Source: Myxococcota bacterium (GTDB taxonomy: Bacteria > Myxococcota_A > UBA796 > JAFGLY01). From it: 64,000 nt of DNA. The stretch is taken from positions 57,143 to 121,142 of the forward strand of contig JAJRWT010000068.1 of assembly GCA_024276675.1 (NCBI GenBank), in the 5' to 3' direction. Position numbers and translations under genes: made by a program. The notes below the pieces were generated by a model that saw only the letters and a list, made by a program, of their open reading frames with translations, was not told the origin of the DNA and did not search any database. The stretch's first letter is position 1. The number at the start of each line of letters is the position of its first letter. Below are positions 36,774-44,725 of this stretch, in pieces.

Positions 36774-37685
36774 ATGCCGCAGCAGCACCCTCCCCTACGG
36801 CACGCCACTACGTGGAAACACGTCCTTGCCCTGCTCAAGACCCTGCCAACGCTGGTCTTTCTGGGTACGACCCTGCTGTTGGTGAACTTGTTCCAGGTCT
36901 GGAGCCTTCTCCTGCGCCCCATTTCCCAACGCCACTTCAGGGCATTCAACCGCTATCTCGCCGACACCTGGTGGGGGTGGTGCGTGGTGGCGGCACGCAG
37001 GGTTCACGGCATGGACGTCCGCATCACTGGTGACGAGATCCCAGCCCGCGAAAACGCAATCGTCGTTGCAAACCACCAGCAGATGCCAGATATCATGTGC
37101 CTCATGTTTCTGGCGCGCACGAAGCATCGCCTGGGTGATCTCAAGTGGTTCGTCAAGTCTCAACTGAAATGGGTGCCGGGCGTAGGCTGGGGCATGCAGT
37201 TTCTCGACTGCATCTTCGTGAAACGCTCCTGGTCCCGCGACAAGGAGTCCATCAGCCGTACCTTCTCACGTTTCGCGGATTACGATATTCCTATTTGGCT
37301 GGTGAGCTTCGTTGAAGGCACCCGTTTCACCAACCCGAAACTCCAGGCCGCCCGCGACTTCGCCAGGGAGAGGGAACTGTTCCTTCCCAGCCATGTACTG
37401 CTTCCCCGCACCAAGGGCTTCACGGCCTCGGTCCTGGGCCTGCGTGAGCACCTGGACGCGGTGTACGATATCACCATCGCATACCCGGGGCAGCCCCCCA
37501 CCCTGTGGCAGTACGCCCAGGGCCTGGTCCCCATCGCCCACGTGCACATTCGGCGCTACGCCATGGCCGACCTGCCAGTTTCACGTGAGGATTTGGCCGC
37601 CTGGCTCCTGGACCTCTTCCAGGGAAAGGACGAATTGCTGGAATATTTCCATTCCCACGGCGCCTTTCCATGTGCAGACTACTGA
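36774..37685 (+). CDS. Membrane acyltransferase, PlsC/YihG-like
   Basis: The lysophospholipid acyltransferase fold is indicated by VANHQQMPDIMCL, which contains HX4D, and by the EGTRF motif. An N-terminal hydrophobic helix (LPTLVFLGTTLLLVNLF) anchors it. The 303-residue size and the FVEGTRFTNPKLQ block resemble YihG/LCLAT-type acyltransferases more than PlsC itself. A role in making or remodelling phosphatidic acid is inferred from the family. It follows the MOT1 gene by 63 bases. Confidence 0.85.
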   Translation: MPQQHPPLRHATTWKHVLALLKTLPTLVFLGTTLLLVNLFQVWSLLLRPISQRHFRAFNRYLADTWWGWCVVAARRVHGMDVRITGDEIPARENAIVVANHQQMPDIMCLMFLARTKHRLGDLKWFVKSQLKWVPGVGWGMQFLDCIFVKRSWSRDKESISRTFSRFADYDIPIWLVSFVEGTRFTNPKLQAARDFARERELFLPSHVLLPRTKGFTASVLGLREHLDAVYDITIAYPGQPPTLWQYAQGLVPIAHVHIRRYAMADLPVSREDLAAWLLDLFQGKDELLEYFHSHGAFPCADY

Positions 37686-37786
37686 ATCAGCACGCCTGAT
37701 CTGCTCCCGTTCGGCCTCATGACGGTCGAGTCGAAGGCCGTCCATCTCCAGGAGACGCGGACACCATCGTCGGCCTGACGCCACGG

Positions 37787-39538
37787 CTATTCCAGGGCGC
37801 CCCATATCTTGACCTCCAGCGTGCCTGAAATCACGTCGTCTTCTTCCGTACCCGCCTGATCCAGCTCGAGTGTGCCGTCATAGAGGTATCCGGCCACGGT
37901 CCAATCCACGCCCTCGGCTTCGCTGTAGTAGTACAGGTAGGCTTCCACGTCCCACCAGTCGATTGCCAGAGATGCTCCCGCTTGCAGCTTGTCCAGGGGC
38001 ACCACGAGGTAGGGAGCCAGGATTGTCGTCGAATCGTACCAACCCAGGATGGCTATAACTCCGTACTCGTCGTCGCTCGCCCCCGCCAGCGCAGCGAACG
38101 GGCCCAGTGGGACTTCCCAGTCGTCCAGCACCAGCGTCATATTGGCTTCGTAGTCGGTGTAGTCACTTGATTCCAGCGTGCCCCACTTCGTGCTGAAGGT
38201 GGCGCTCACCAGCCCTGTCTCTTCAAGGCATGGAAGATCGCCCAATTCCTCTTCCCACGCGGGCGGACCGGCCGCCAGCTCTTCCTGGATGAACTGACGA
38301 CGGTTCGAAACGAAGGAGCGGACGGCTTCCAATCCATCGCTGAAAGAGGCTGTCTCGGATGCTTCCAGGTAGGGAGTCAGCAAGTCCTCCATGCGCATGA
38401 TCTCTGATTCCAGGCTGGCCTCATCCCAGACATTGTCCAGCAGCTCCTGGAGTGCAGCCACGTAGCGCGTCTGGGTCTCGCCGTACTGGTAGAGGCGGAA
38501 AGGCAATGCAGATCTGGCCACCACGGACACCGGAGAGTTGCTGCCGAAGGGTTGATCGCCCTCCAGGATGGCGTCTATCCCCCAGGGAATAAAGTAGAAG
38601 AGTCCGCTGGTGGGGTCGTTGTAGATGTAGAAGTTGTTTGTGTTTCCGGCGTAGCCATCCCAGTGGCCCACCAGGACCTCGGTTGCCCAGTAGGTGAAGA
38701 AGGAATCCAGGTCCACAACCTGTTCCAATGTAGCCACCAGGTCCTGGTCATCTACTTCCAGGGCGGCCACAACCGCGTCCAGATCACTGCGATCCGGGTC
38801 GGATTCGTTGGTCTTGCGTTGGAAGGTGTCTACCCAGCCCTCACGAAAATCACTCAATGTGCCCTCGTAGAGGTTGCCCTCGTCATCGTCGAAAAAAAGG
38901 CGAAGGAAGTCTTTCTTGATTGGTTCCACGTTGACGTAGAGGCCAAGATCCTGCCCGTTGACCCGAACGGTTGCGAAGTTGCAGCGCGAGGCGGGCAGAC
39001 CAGCAGCCCCAAAGACCTGGTAGCCCAGGCACTGGTGAACATAGGAGGGATCCTGCTGGGCGTTGTTGAGGGTCAGTCGTTCCAGGCCGCTTAGTGTCAG
39101 GTCGGGGACGTACTCGTCGAACTTGATCTTGAGAGCGGGCTTGCTGCTGCTCTCGGAACCAATCAGCCCTTTCTTGCGCACCCCAACCTCCTCGACGGTT
39201 TCACCGTCCACGGTGACCGTGGCGGGAAAATACGTGTATGGGCTCTCCAGGGGTTCGCTCATACAGTCGCCAGCCAGAAGCTCCACGACGTTTCGCTTCT
39301 GTGCACGAAGGGAGTCCCAATCGTCGCTGTCCATCTCGATTTCGATGCCCAGGACATGGTCGGGATCGTAGAATGCACTGATATCCACCTGGGCGGAGCT
39401 GTCATGGATCCCCGCCGAATCCACCGATGTGTCGTCTGTTGAGCCCGAATCCTGTGGGATGACGACGGCTCCGTGGCACCCAGGGAGCAGGAAGATCATG
39501 AGAGCCAGAGGGGAACAGGCGCCGGCATCGCTGAACAT
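37787..39538 (-). CDS. CotH-family lipoprotein (kinase-like spore-coat homologue)
   Basis: ATG 39538 gives a signal peptide ending in the lipobox IFLLPGC, followed by an Asp/Ser/Thr linker. The body matches CotH: LERLTLNNAQQDPSYVHQCL, LGLYVNVEPIKKDF, EGNLYEG, and FYIYNDPTSG with WGIDAILE. CotH proteins are atypical protein kinases in spore formers; in this type of bacterium they are surface lipoproteins whose substrates are unknown. The C-terminal ~130 residues form an extra beta domain. The frame is open to 39559. Confidence 0.88.
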   Translation of the reverse strand: MFSDAGACSPLALMIFLLPGCHGAVVIPQDSGSTDDTSVDSAGIHDSSAQVDISAFYDPDHVLGIEIEMDSDDWDSLRAQKRNVVELLAGDCMSEPLESPYTYFPATVTVDGETVEEVGVRKKGLIGSESSSKPALKIKFDEYVPDLTLSGLERLTLNNAQQDPSYVHQCLGYQVFGAAGLPASRCNFATVRVNGQDLGLYVNVEPIKKDFLRLFFDDDEGNLYEGTLSDFREGWVDTFQRKTNESDPDRSDLDAVVAALEVDDQDLVATLEQVVDLDSFFTYWATEVLVGHWDGYAGNTNNFYIYNDPTSGLFYFIPWGIDAILEGDQPFGSNSPVSVVARSALPFRLYQYGETQTRYVAALQELLDNVWDEASLESEIMRMEDLLTPYLEASETASFSDGLEAVRSFVSNRRQFIQEELAAGPPAWEEELGDLPCLEETGLVSATFSTKWGTLESSDYTDYEANMTLVLDDWEVPLGPFAALAGASDDEYGVIAILGWYDSTTILAPYLVVPLDKLQAGASLAIDWWDVEAYLYYYSEAEGVDWTVAGYLYDGTLELDQAGTEEDDVISGTLEVKIWGALE

Positions 39539-39740
39539 GGCTTCACCTCGTTTCGTCATTTGATTCTACTCCAGTGCCGTCACACCAGCAGGACACAACA
39601 TGGACACGCGTCACAAGTCCATCTCTGTCAGATTGGACACCCGGATCATACTCGGCAGAAAATCTTTCCGGTGGCTTCGAGCATATGGCGGAGTTGTTCC
39701 AAAGGCTTGCGTGGAGCTGCCCGTGGAGGGAATGGGCCGC

Positions 39741-39765
39741 TCCGGAAATGGGGGCCTTTTCCGGA
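39741..39765. promoter_or_regulatory. Inverted repeat in the leader of the CODH/ACS cluster
   Basis: TCCGGAAA at 39741-39748 and TTTCCGGA at 39758-39765 form a perfect 8-bp stem around nine bases, about 100 bases before the first gene of the cluster. No T-run follows. The rest of the 304-base gap (39560-39863) shows nothing I can name. It could be an operator or a leader hairpin. Confidence 0.3.
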
Positions 39766-39863
39766 TGGGAACTTCCCAGCAGTCTTCCACCAGTCTCCCG
39801 ACGTGATACTCAGGAGCCCCTGTCCCGCCTGTGATCATCTCTGCAGCGGAGCCTGGAAAAGCC

Positions 39864-40631
39864 ATGAAAATCGCCATCAGTGGAAAGGGAGGAGTGGGAA
39901 AGACCACTTTTGCCGCATTTCTGGCCAGGGCATTGGCCCGGCGCGGGAGGCGTGTCATCGCCATCGATGCCGATCCCGACGCAAACCTGGCCTCGGCCCT
40001 GGGCTACATGGGCAAGGTCGTTCCAATCTCTTCCATGAAGGAGTTGATCCAGGAGCGCACCGGTTCTGGCAGGGGAGCCATGGGCTCATTCTTCAAGCTG
40101 AACCCCCGAGTGGACGACCTGCCCGGGCGCTTTTCGGTTGACGTCGAGGGCATACGATTCATGGTTCTGGGGGGCGTGGAGACAGGCGGAGGTGGCTGCT
40201 TCTGCCCTGAAAGTGCTCTACTGCGCACCCTGCTGGGATCGCTGATCCTGGCAAAAAATGAAACCGTCGTGCTGGACATGGACGCCGGCCTGGAGCACCT
40301 GGGGCGTGGTACGGCGCGAGCAGTGGACCACATGGTGGTGGTCACGGAGCCCGGTCGAAGGAGCGTGGAAACCGCAATGAACACCCGCCGGTTGGCCGCG
40401 CATCTTGGCATGAGCCGCATCTGGGCCCTGGGCAACAAGTTGCGAACCGACAAAGATCGCTCTTTTCTTGAAGAAGCCTTGACAGACTTCCGCATCCTGG
40501 GCTTCCTGCCCTTCACTGAGCAAATAATCCGCGCCGACATGTACGGCCTCCCACCATTTCGAACGGATCCCACCACCCTTGCCCTGGTGGATGACATGTT
40601 GAACTCCCTGGAAACCTCCGCTGCATCTTGA
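39864..40631 (+). CDS. CooC-type nickel-insertion ATPase (first copy)
   Basis: The MinD/SIMIBI ATPase fold is shown by the deviant Walker A SGKGGVGKTTF and by AIDADPDANL. The C-X-C pair in GGGCFCPE matches the dimer-interface cysteines of CooC, which helps load nickel into CODH or ACS. ATG 39864 gives 255 residues; the frame is open to 39831. It is the first gene of the CODH/ACS cluster and the cluster has a second, different CooC (41830), so the two may serve different nickel sites. Confidence 0.88.
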   Translation: MKIAISGKGGVGKTTFAAFLARALARRGRRVIAIDADPDANLASALGYMGKVVPISSMKELIQERTGSGRGAMGSFFKLNPRVDDLPGRFSVDVEGIRFMVLGGVETGGGGCFCPESALLRTLLGSLILAKNETVVLDMDAGLEHLGRGTARAVDHMVVVTEPGRRSVETAMNTRRLAAHLGMSRIWALGNKLRTDKDRSFLEEALTDFRILGFLPFTEQIIRADMYGLPPFRTDPTTLALVDDMLNSLETSAAS

Positions 40632-40749
40632 ATGCGATCACTGCGCCCGCTTCGTCTCGCCCGAGACGTCCCCAACCGGAGAACACACTGCGAAGCCTCC
40701 AACCAAGGACTCCCGCTCACAAAGACTCCCGGTACACAACGGAGCCCAA

Positions 40750-41826
40750 ATGACATTCCACCCGAAGTTCCTGGCCAGCGCCATTGGCAGCATGCCCCAC
40801 CACGACATCCAGCAAGCACTGGACATCGTCTTCAAGACCCTCCCCGAAGCTCCCTTCTGGCCACAGCTTTCCGCCCGCGGACTCAACGAACAGATGGAAA
40901 TCCAGTACTCCGAGGGCATGCCGCGCAGGGTGATTGATCGCGAAAAGCAACGCATGTACTTCGACACCTCGGGAGAATACTTCGACGACCTCGCCACCTT
41001 CTACGAATCCTACCTCCTGGCCATGGACCCCGAGGACGGCGATGGAGATTGTTCCGCCATGGCCATCTCCCCTGACTTCGCCGCGGGTCTCCACGCCTTC
41101 GAGGAGCGCTTGAAGGAACGAAGCCAGCGCCTGCCATACGTAAAGGTACAGACCACAGGTCCATGCTCATTCGCCCTCTCCATCGTGGACGAAAACAAAC
41201 GAGCCCTCTACTACAACGATGAATTTCGCGACATGGTGGTCAAAGCCCTGGCCATGAAATGCCGCTGGCAGATCCGGAAGTTCAGCCCATACGCCCACAA
41301 GGTGATCTGCTTCGTGGATGAACCGATACTCTCGGCCTTCGGCAGCTCAACCTACGTCTCTGTCCACCGCGAAGACGTGGTGGGCCTGCTCTCTGAAATG
41401 GTCGACGCCATCCACACCGATGGAGCCCTGGCAGGTGTACACTGTTGCGGCAACACGGAATGGAGCATCCTGGTGGATGCTGGTGTCGACATCTTGAACT
41501 TCGATGCCTACGGATTCGGCGAGACCATCGCGATGTACCCGCAGCAAGTGCGCAAGCACCTGGAATCGGGCAACTCGCTGGCCTGGGGCCTGGTCCCCAC
41601 CTCTCCAGCCATACACCAACAAAGTGTGGAATCCCTGGTCCAGCTCTATGAACGCCTGGTGTCCCGCCTCGTTGAACAAAGCGGAACGGACAGGGATCTG
41701 GTCCATGGGCAATCTGTCATCACACCCTCATGCGGCACCGGTTCCATGAGCCCAAAGGACGCAGAGAAGGTCCTCGACATCAACCAGGCCCTATCCCGGG
41801 CCCTTCGCCAAAAGCACGGTTTCTAA
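40750..41826 (+). CDS. Core-MetE-like (URO-D superfamily) methyltransferase
   Basis: This 358-residue protein corresponds to the C-terminal zinc-binding barrel of cobalamin-independent methionine synthase. GVHCCGNTEW supplies His 231 and Cys 233, and TPSCGTGSMSPKDAE supplies Cys 328, the usual zinc ligands for a thiol substrate. The N-terminal half of full MetE is absent. Core-MetE proteins are known to take the methyl group from the corrinoid iron-sulfur protein of the Wood-Ljungdahl pathway to make methionine. Its place inside the CODH/ACS cluster fits that job well. Another thiol or corrinoid methyl transfer remains possible. Confidence 0.78.
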   Translation: MTFHPKFLASAIGSMPHHDIQQALDIVFKTLPEAPFWPQLSARGLNEQMEIQYSEGMPRRVIDREKQRMYFDTSGEYFDDLATFYESYLLAMDPEDGDGDCSAMAISPDFAAGLHAFEERLKERSQRLPYVKVQTTGPCSFALSIVDENKRALYYNDEFRDMVVKALAMKCRWQIRKFSPYAHKVICFVDEPILSAFGSSTYVSVHREDVVGLLSEMVDAIHTDGALAGVHCCGNTEWSILVDAGVDILNFDAYGFGETIAMYPQQVRKHLESGNSLAWGLVPTSPAIHQQSVESLVQLYERLVSRLVEQSGTDRDLVHGQSVITPSCGTGSMSPKDAEKVLDINQALSRALRQKHGF

Positions 41827-41829
41827 TCC

Positions 41830-42606
41830 ATGTCATATACCATCGCCATCACCGGCAAGGGCGGCGTGGGCAAGACCACCATCGCCGGACTGCTGGTGGA
41901 ACGGCTGATCGCCAGGGCCTGTTCTCCCGTACTGGCGGTGGATGCCGATCCCAACACATGCCTGGACTCGGTGCTGGGTGTACAGGTAGAAAGCACAGTT
42001 GGCCGAATACGGGAAGAGGCCCGTCACATCGCGGGCAAAGGCGAACTGCTGGGTATCTCCAAGCAGGATCTGCTGGAACTGAAGATCGCCGAAAGCCTGG
42101 TGGAAGCGAACGATTTCGACCTCATCGCGATGGGCCGGTCCGAAGGTCCGGGTTGCTACTGCTACGCCAACAACGTCCTGCGGCAGGTCATCGGCAAGAT
42201 CTCCGACTCCTACCCATTCACCGTCATCGACAACGAAGCTGGCCTGGAAAACCTCTCCCGTCGCATGGTGGGGAAAGTGGATCTCATGGTCATGGTGACG
42301 GACCCCTCCCGCAGGGGTCTGGACACCGTCTATCGCCTTCACCAGCTAACCGACGAAATGGAGATCTCCTTCGAACGCCTGTGCCTGGTGGTGAACAGGT
42401 TGAGATCCACGGGCCTGCCCCGGGGAGTTGGCCAGTTGGGCCGCGACATCCACGCGGATTTCGTCATCGGCATCCCCGACGATCCCCAGTGGGCCCTGCT
42501 GGCAGAGCGTGGAGAGCCCCTGTCAGCGCTGGCTCCGGACGGAGCATTGATCCGTCACGTGGACCGAATATTGAACGACGCAATGGGGGGAACACCATCC
42601 TCCTGA
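41830..42606 (+). CDS. cooC: CooC/AcsF nickel-insertion ATPase (second copy)
   Basis: Walker A TGKGGVGKTTIAG, AVDADPNTCLD and the C-X-C dimer motif in GPGCYCYANN identify the CooC/AcsF family that matures nickel enzymes with ATP hydrolysis. The 258-residue product is normal length. It starts four bases after the core-MetE stop and lies 85 bases before acsA, the usual position of cooC/acsF. Confidence 0.92.
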   Translation: MSYTIAITGKGGVGKTTIAGLLVERLIARACSPVLAVDADPNTCLDSVLGVQVESTVGRIREEARHIAGKGELLGISKQDLLELKIAESLVEANDFDLIAMGRSEGPGCYCYANNVLRQVIGKISDSYPFTVIDNEAGLENLSRRMVGKVDLMVMVTDPSRRGLDTVYRLHQLTDEMEISFERLCLVVNRLRSTGLPRGVGQLGRDIHADFVIGIPDDPQWALLAERGEPLSALAPDGALIRHVDRILNDAMGGTPSS

Positions 42607-42691
42607 CGCACCATCCATCAATTGGTCTCACCGTCCCCAGGTCTCGAGGGCTTTTGGCGGCTATTGCAACTATGTGATCCCGGAGTGCTCC

Positions 42692-44686
42692 ATGGCAAAA
42701 AAGAGAGAGCCCCTAGAACCAGAAAAAAAAGTATCCGACGGCGCTTCGCTGGAACTGCTGGTGAAGGCATTGTGTGACGGCACAACCACGGTGTTTGAGA
42801 GGATGGACTCCCAGTCCAGCCAGTGTCGATTCGGTAAAAGTGGCGTCTGTTGCAGGATCTGCCACATGGGCCCCTGTCGCATCACCGCCAGGACTCCCCG
42901 TGGAGTGTGCGGCGCCGACATAGACACCGTGGTGGCCAGGAACTTCCTCCGCGAAGTGGCATCAGGAGCCGCCGCCCATTCTGACCACGCCAGGCACCTC
43001 GTCCTGCTCCTCAAGCACACTGCCCAGCACGGTGGCGACTATCGTATCCAGGACGAACAAGCGCTGCGGCGATGCGCCAGGATGTACGGGATCCAGGAAC
43101 TTGACCGCCCCACGGCCCAGTTGGCATCGAAACTGGCAGATGTCTTCATGGAGGAGTTTTCCAAGCAGGAAGGAAGCATCACCACTCCCTCCCTGGCGCC
43201 TCTCAAGCGTACAGGAGCCTGGAAGGAACAAGGTCTGACTCCCGGCGGCGTCGACAGGATGATCGTGGAATCGCTACACCGCACCACCCTCGGGGTCGAC
43301 CACGACTACCGCCACATCCTGGCCCACGCCTTCCGCACATCGCTGGCTGATGGTTGGGGGGGCTCACGAATCGCCACCCTGACCAGCGACATCCTCTTCG
43401 GCACACCATCTCCAGTGAAGAGCCAGGCCAACCTGGGTGTTCTCTCCCATGACGCGGTGAACGTAGTGGTCCACGGGCACGAACCCGCGCTGTCCGAAAT
43501 GCTGGCGGTGGCATCACTGGATCCCGACGTCATCGCCGCGGCCCGGGAAGCTGGAGCCACAGGAATAAACCTGGCGGGGATCTGCTGCACCGCCAACGAG
43601 GTCCTGATGCGCCACGGTATCTCCGTGGCGGGCAATTTCCTTCAACAAGAGCTGGCCATCGTCACCGGAGCCGTGGAGTTGATGCTGGTTGACATCCAGT
43701 GCTGTCTCCCCAGCCTCCCGGAGGTGGCGGCGGTATACCACACCAAGGTGATCGCCACCTCCCACATCGCCCACACCCCTGGGGCGGACTCGGTACCCTT
43801 CGACGAGGCAAACGCCTACGAGAGCGCCAGGTCCCTTTTAATGACCGCCATAGCCAACTTTCCCAACCGGGATCCGGCGAAAGTGGCCATTCCCGAGCAT
43901 CGCCAACCGCTGGTGGCGGGGTTCTCGGTGGAAGCCATCAAGTACATGCTGGGCGGCACGTTCCGAGCCTCCTTCCGCCCGTTGAACGACGCCATCATCC
44001 AGAACCGAATCTTCGGTGTCGTGGGCATCGTTGGCTGCAACAATCCCAAGTCCCAACTGGACGCCTACATCAACACCCTGACCCTGGAGTTGGTAAAGCG
44101 CAACGTCCTGGTTCTGAAAACCGGCTGCGCAGCCATCTCTTCTGCCAAGTCGGGCATGCTCACACCGGAAGCCGCCCTGGAAAACGCCGGCCAGGGGCTC
44201 CGCGAAGTGTGTGAAGCGGTGGGCATGCCCCCGGTACTCCACATGGGGAGCTGCGTCGACAACTCCAGGCTCCTGGAGGCCGCCACCGAGCTGGTGGCCG
44301 AAGGTGGCCTGGGAGACGACCTCTCAGAGGTTCCCGTCGTGGGGGTGGCACCGGAGTGGATGAGCGAAAAGGCCATCGCCATAGGTACATACTTCGTCGC
44401 ATCTGGTATCGACGTGGTGCTGGGCCACCCTTTCTATGTCACCGGCTCCGAAAACGTCACCCGATTCTTGAACCAGGACGCCAGGCAGGGCCTGGGAGCA
44501 ACTTTCCACGTCCACGAGGATCCCCACGCCGCCCTGGACAAGATCATGAGTCTCCTGGGCGCTCGCCGCAAGGCCCTGGGCATCGACAAGTCCGCTGAAC
44601 GCAAGCTATGGGGTATGGCCGACAGGCGTGGCCTTGGAGCGGAGAACGCACCCCCAAGAGCCACGTGTCGTCCCCACGGGCGTTGA
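42692..44686 (+). CDS. acsA: Carbon monoxide dehydrogenase catalytic subunit
   Basis: This enzyme interconverts CO2 and CO at the Ni-Fe-S C-cluster. ATG 42692, behind CGGAG, gives 664 residues (Moorella AcsA is about 674). The N-terminal cluster cysteines are in CRFGKSGVCCRICHMGPCRI. All C-cluster ligands are visible in order: His in VVHGHEPAL, then Cys in LAGICCTANE, VDIQCCLPSL, IVGCNNPK, LKTGCAAIS and HMGSCVDNSR. It is followed 39 bases later by acsB, so the CO produced can feed acetyl-CoA synthesis. There is no sign of decay. Confidence 0.97.
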   Translation: MAKKREPLEPEKKVSDGASLELLVKALCDGTTTVFERMDSQSSQCRFGKSGVCCRICHMGPCRITARTPRGVCGADIDTVVARNFLREVASGAAAHSDHARHLVLLLKHTAQHGGDYRIQDEQALRRCARMYGIQELDRPTAQLASKLADVFMEEFSKQEGSITTPSLAPLKRTGAWKEQGLTPGGVDRMIVESLHRTTLGVDHDYRHILAHAFRTSLADGWGGSRIATLTSDILFGTPSPVKSQANLGVLSHDAVNVVVHGHEPALSEMLAVASLDPDVIAAAREAGATGINLAGICCTANEVLMRHGISVAGNFLQQELAIVTGAVELMLVDIQCCLPSLPEVAAVYHTKVIATSHIAHTPGADSVPFDEANAYESARSLLMTAIANFPNRDPAKVAIPEHRQPLVAGFSVEAIKYMLGGTFRASFRPLNDAIIQNRIFGVVGIVGCNNPKSQLDAYINTLTLELVKRNVLVLKTGCAAISSAKSGMLTPEAALENAGQGLREVCEAVGMPPVLHMGSCVDNSRLLEAATELVAEGGLGDDLSEVPVVGVAPEWMSEKAIAIGTYFVASGIDVVLGHPFYVTGSENVTRFLNQDARQGLGATFHVHEDPHAALDKIMSLLGARRKALGIDKSAERKLWGMADRRGLGAENAPPRATCRPHGR

Positions 44687-44725
44687 ACCCGCCAACCGCC
44701 GCCAGGCCAAAAGAGGAGCAACTAG

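Noticed and set aside
39808..39830. Sequence resembling a cobalamin-riboswitch B12 box (ACTCAGGAGCCCC) before the CODH/ACS cluster
   Set aside because: The match is partial and I could not find the other conserved core pieces of a B12 riboswitch upstream. A covariance-model search would decide.
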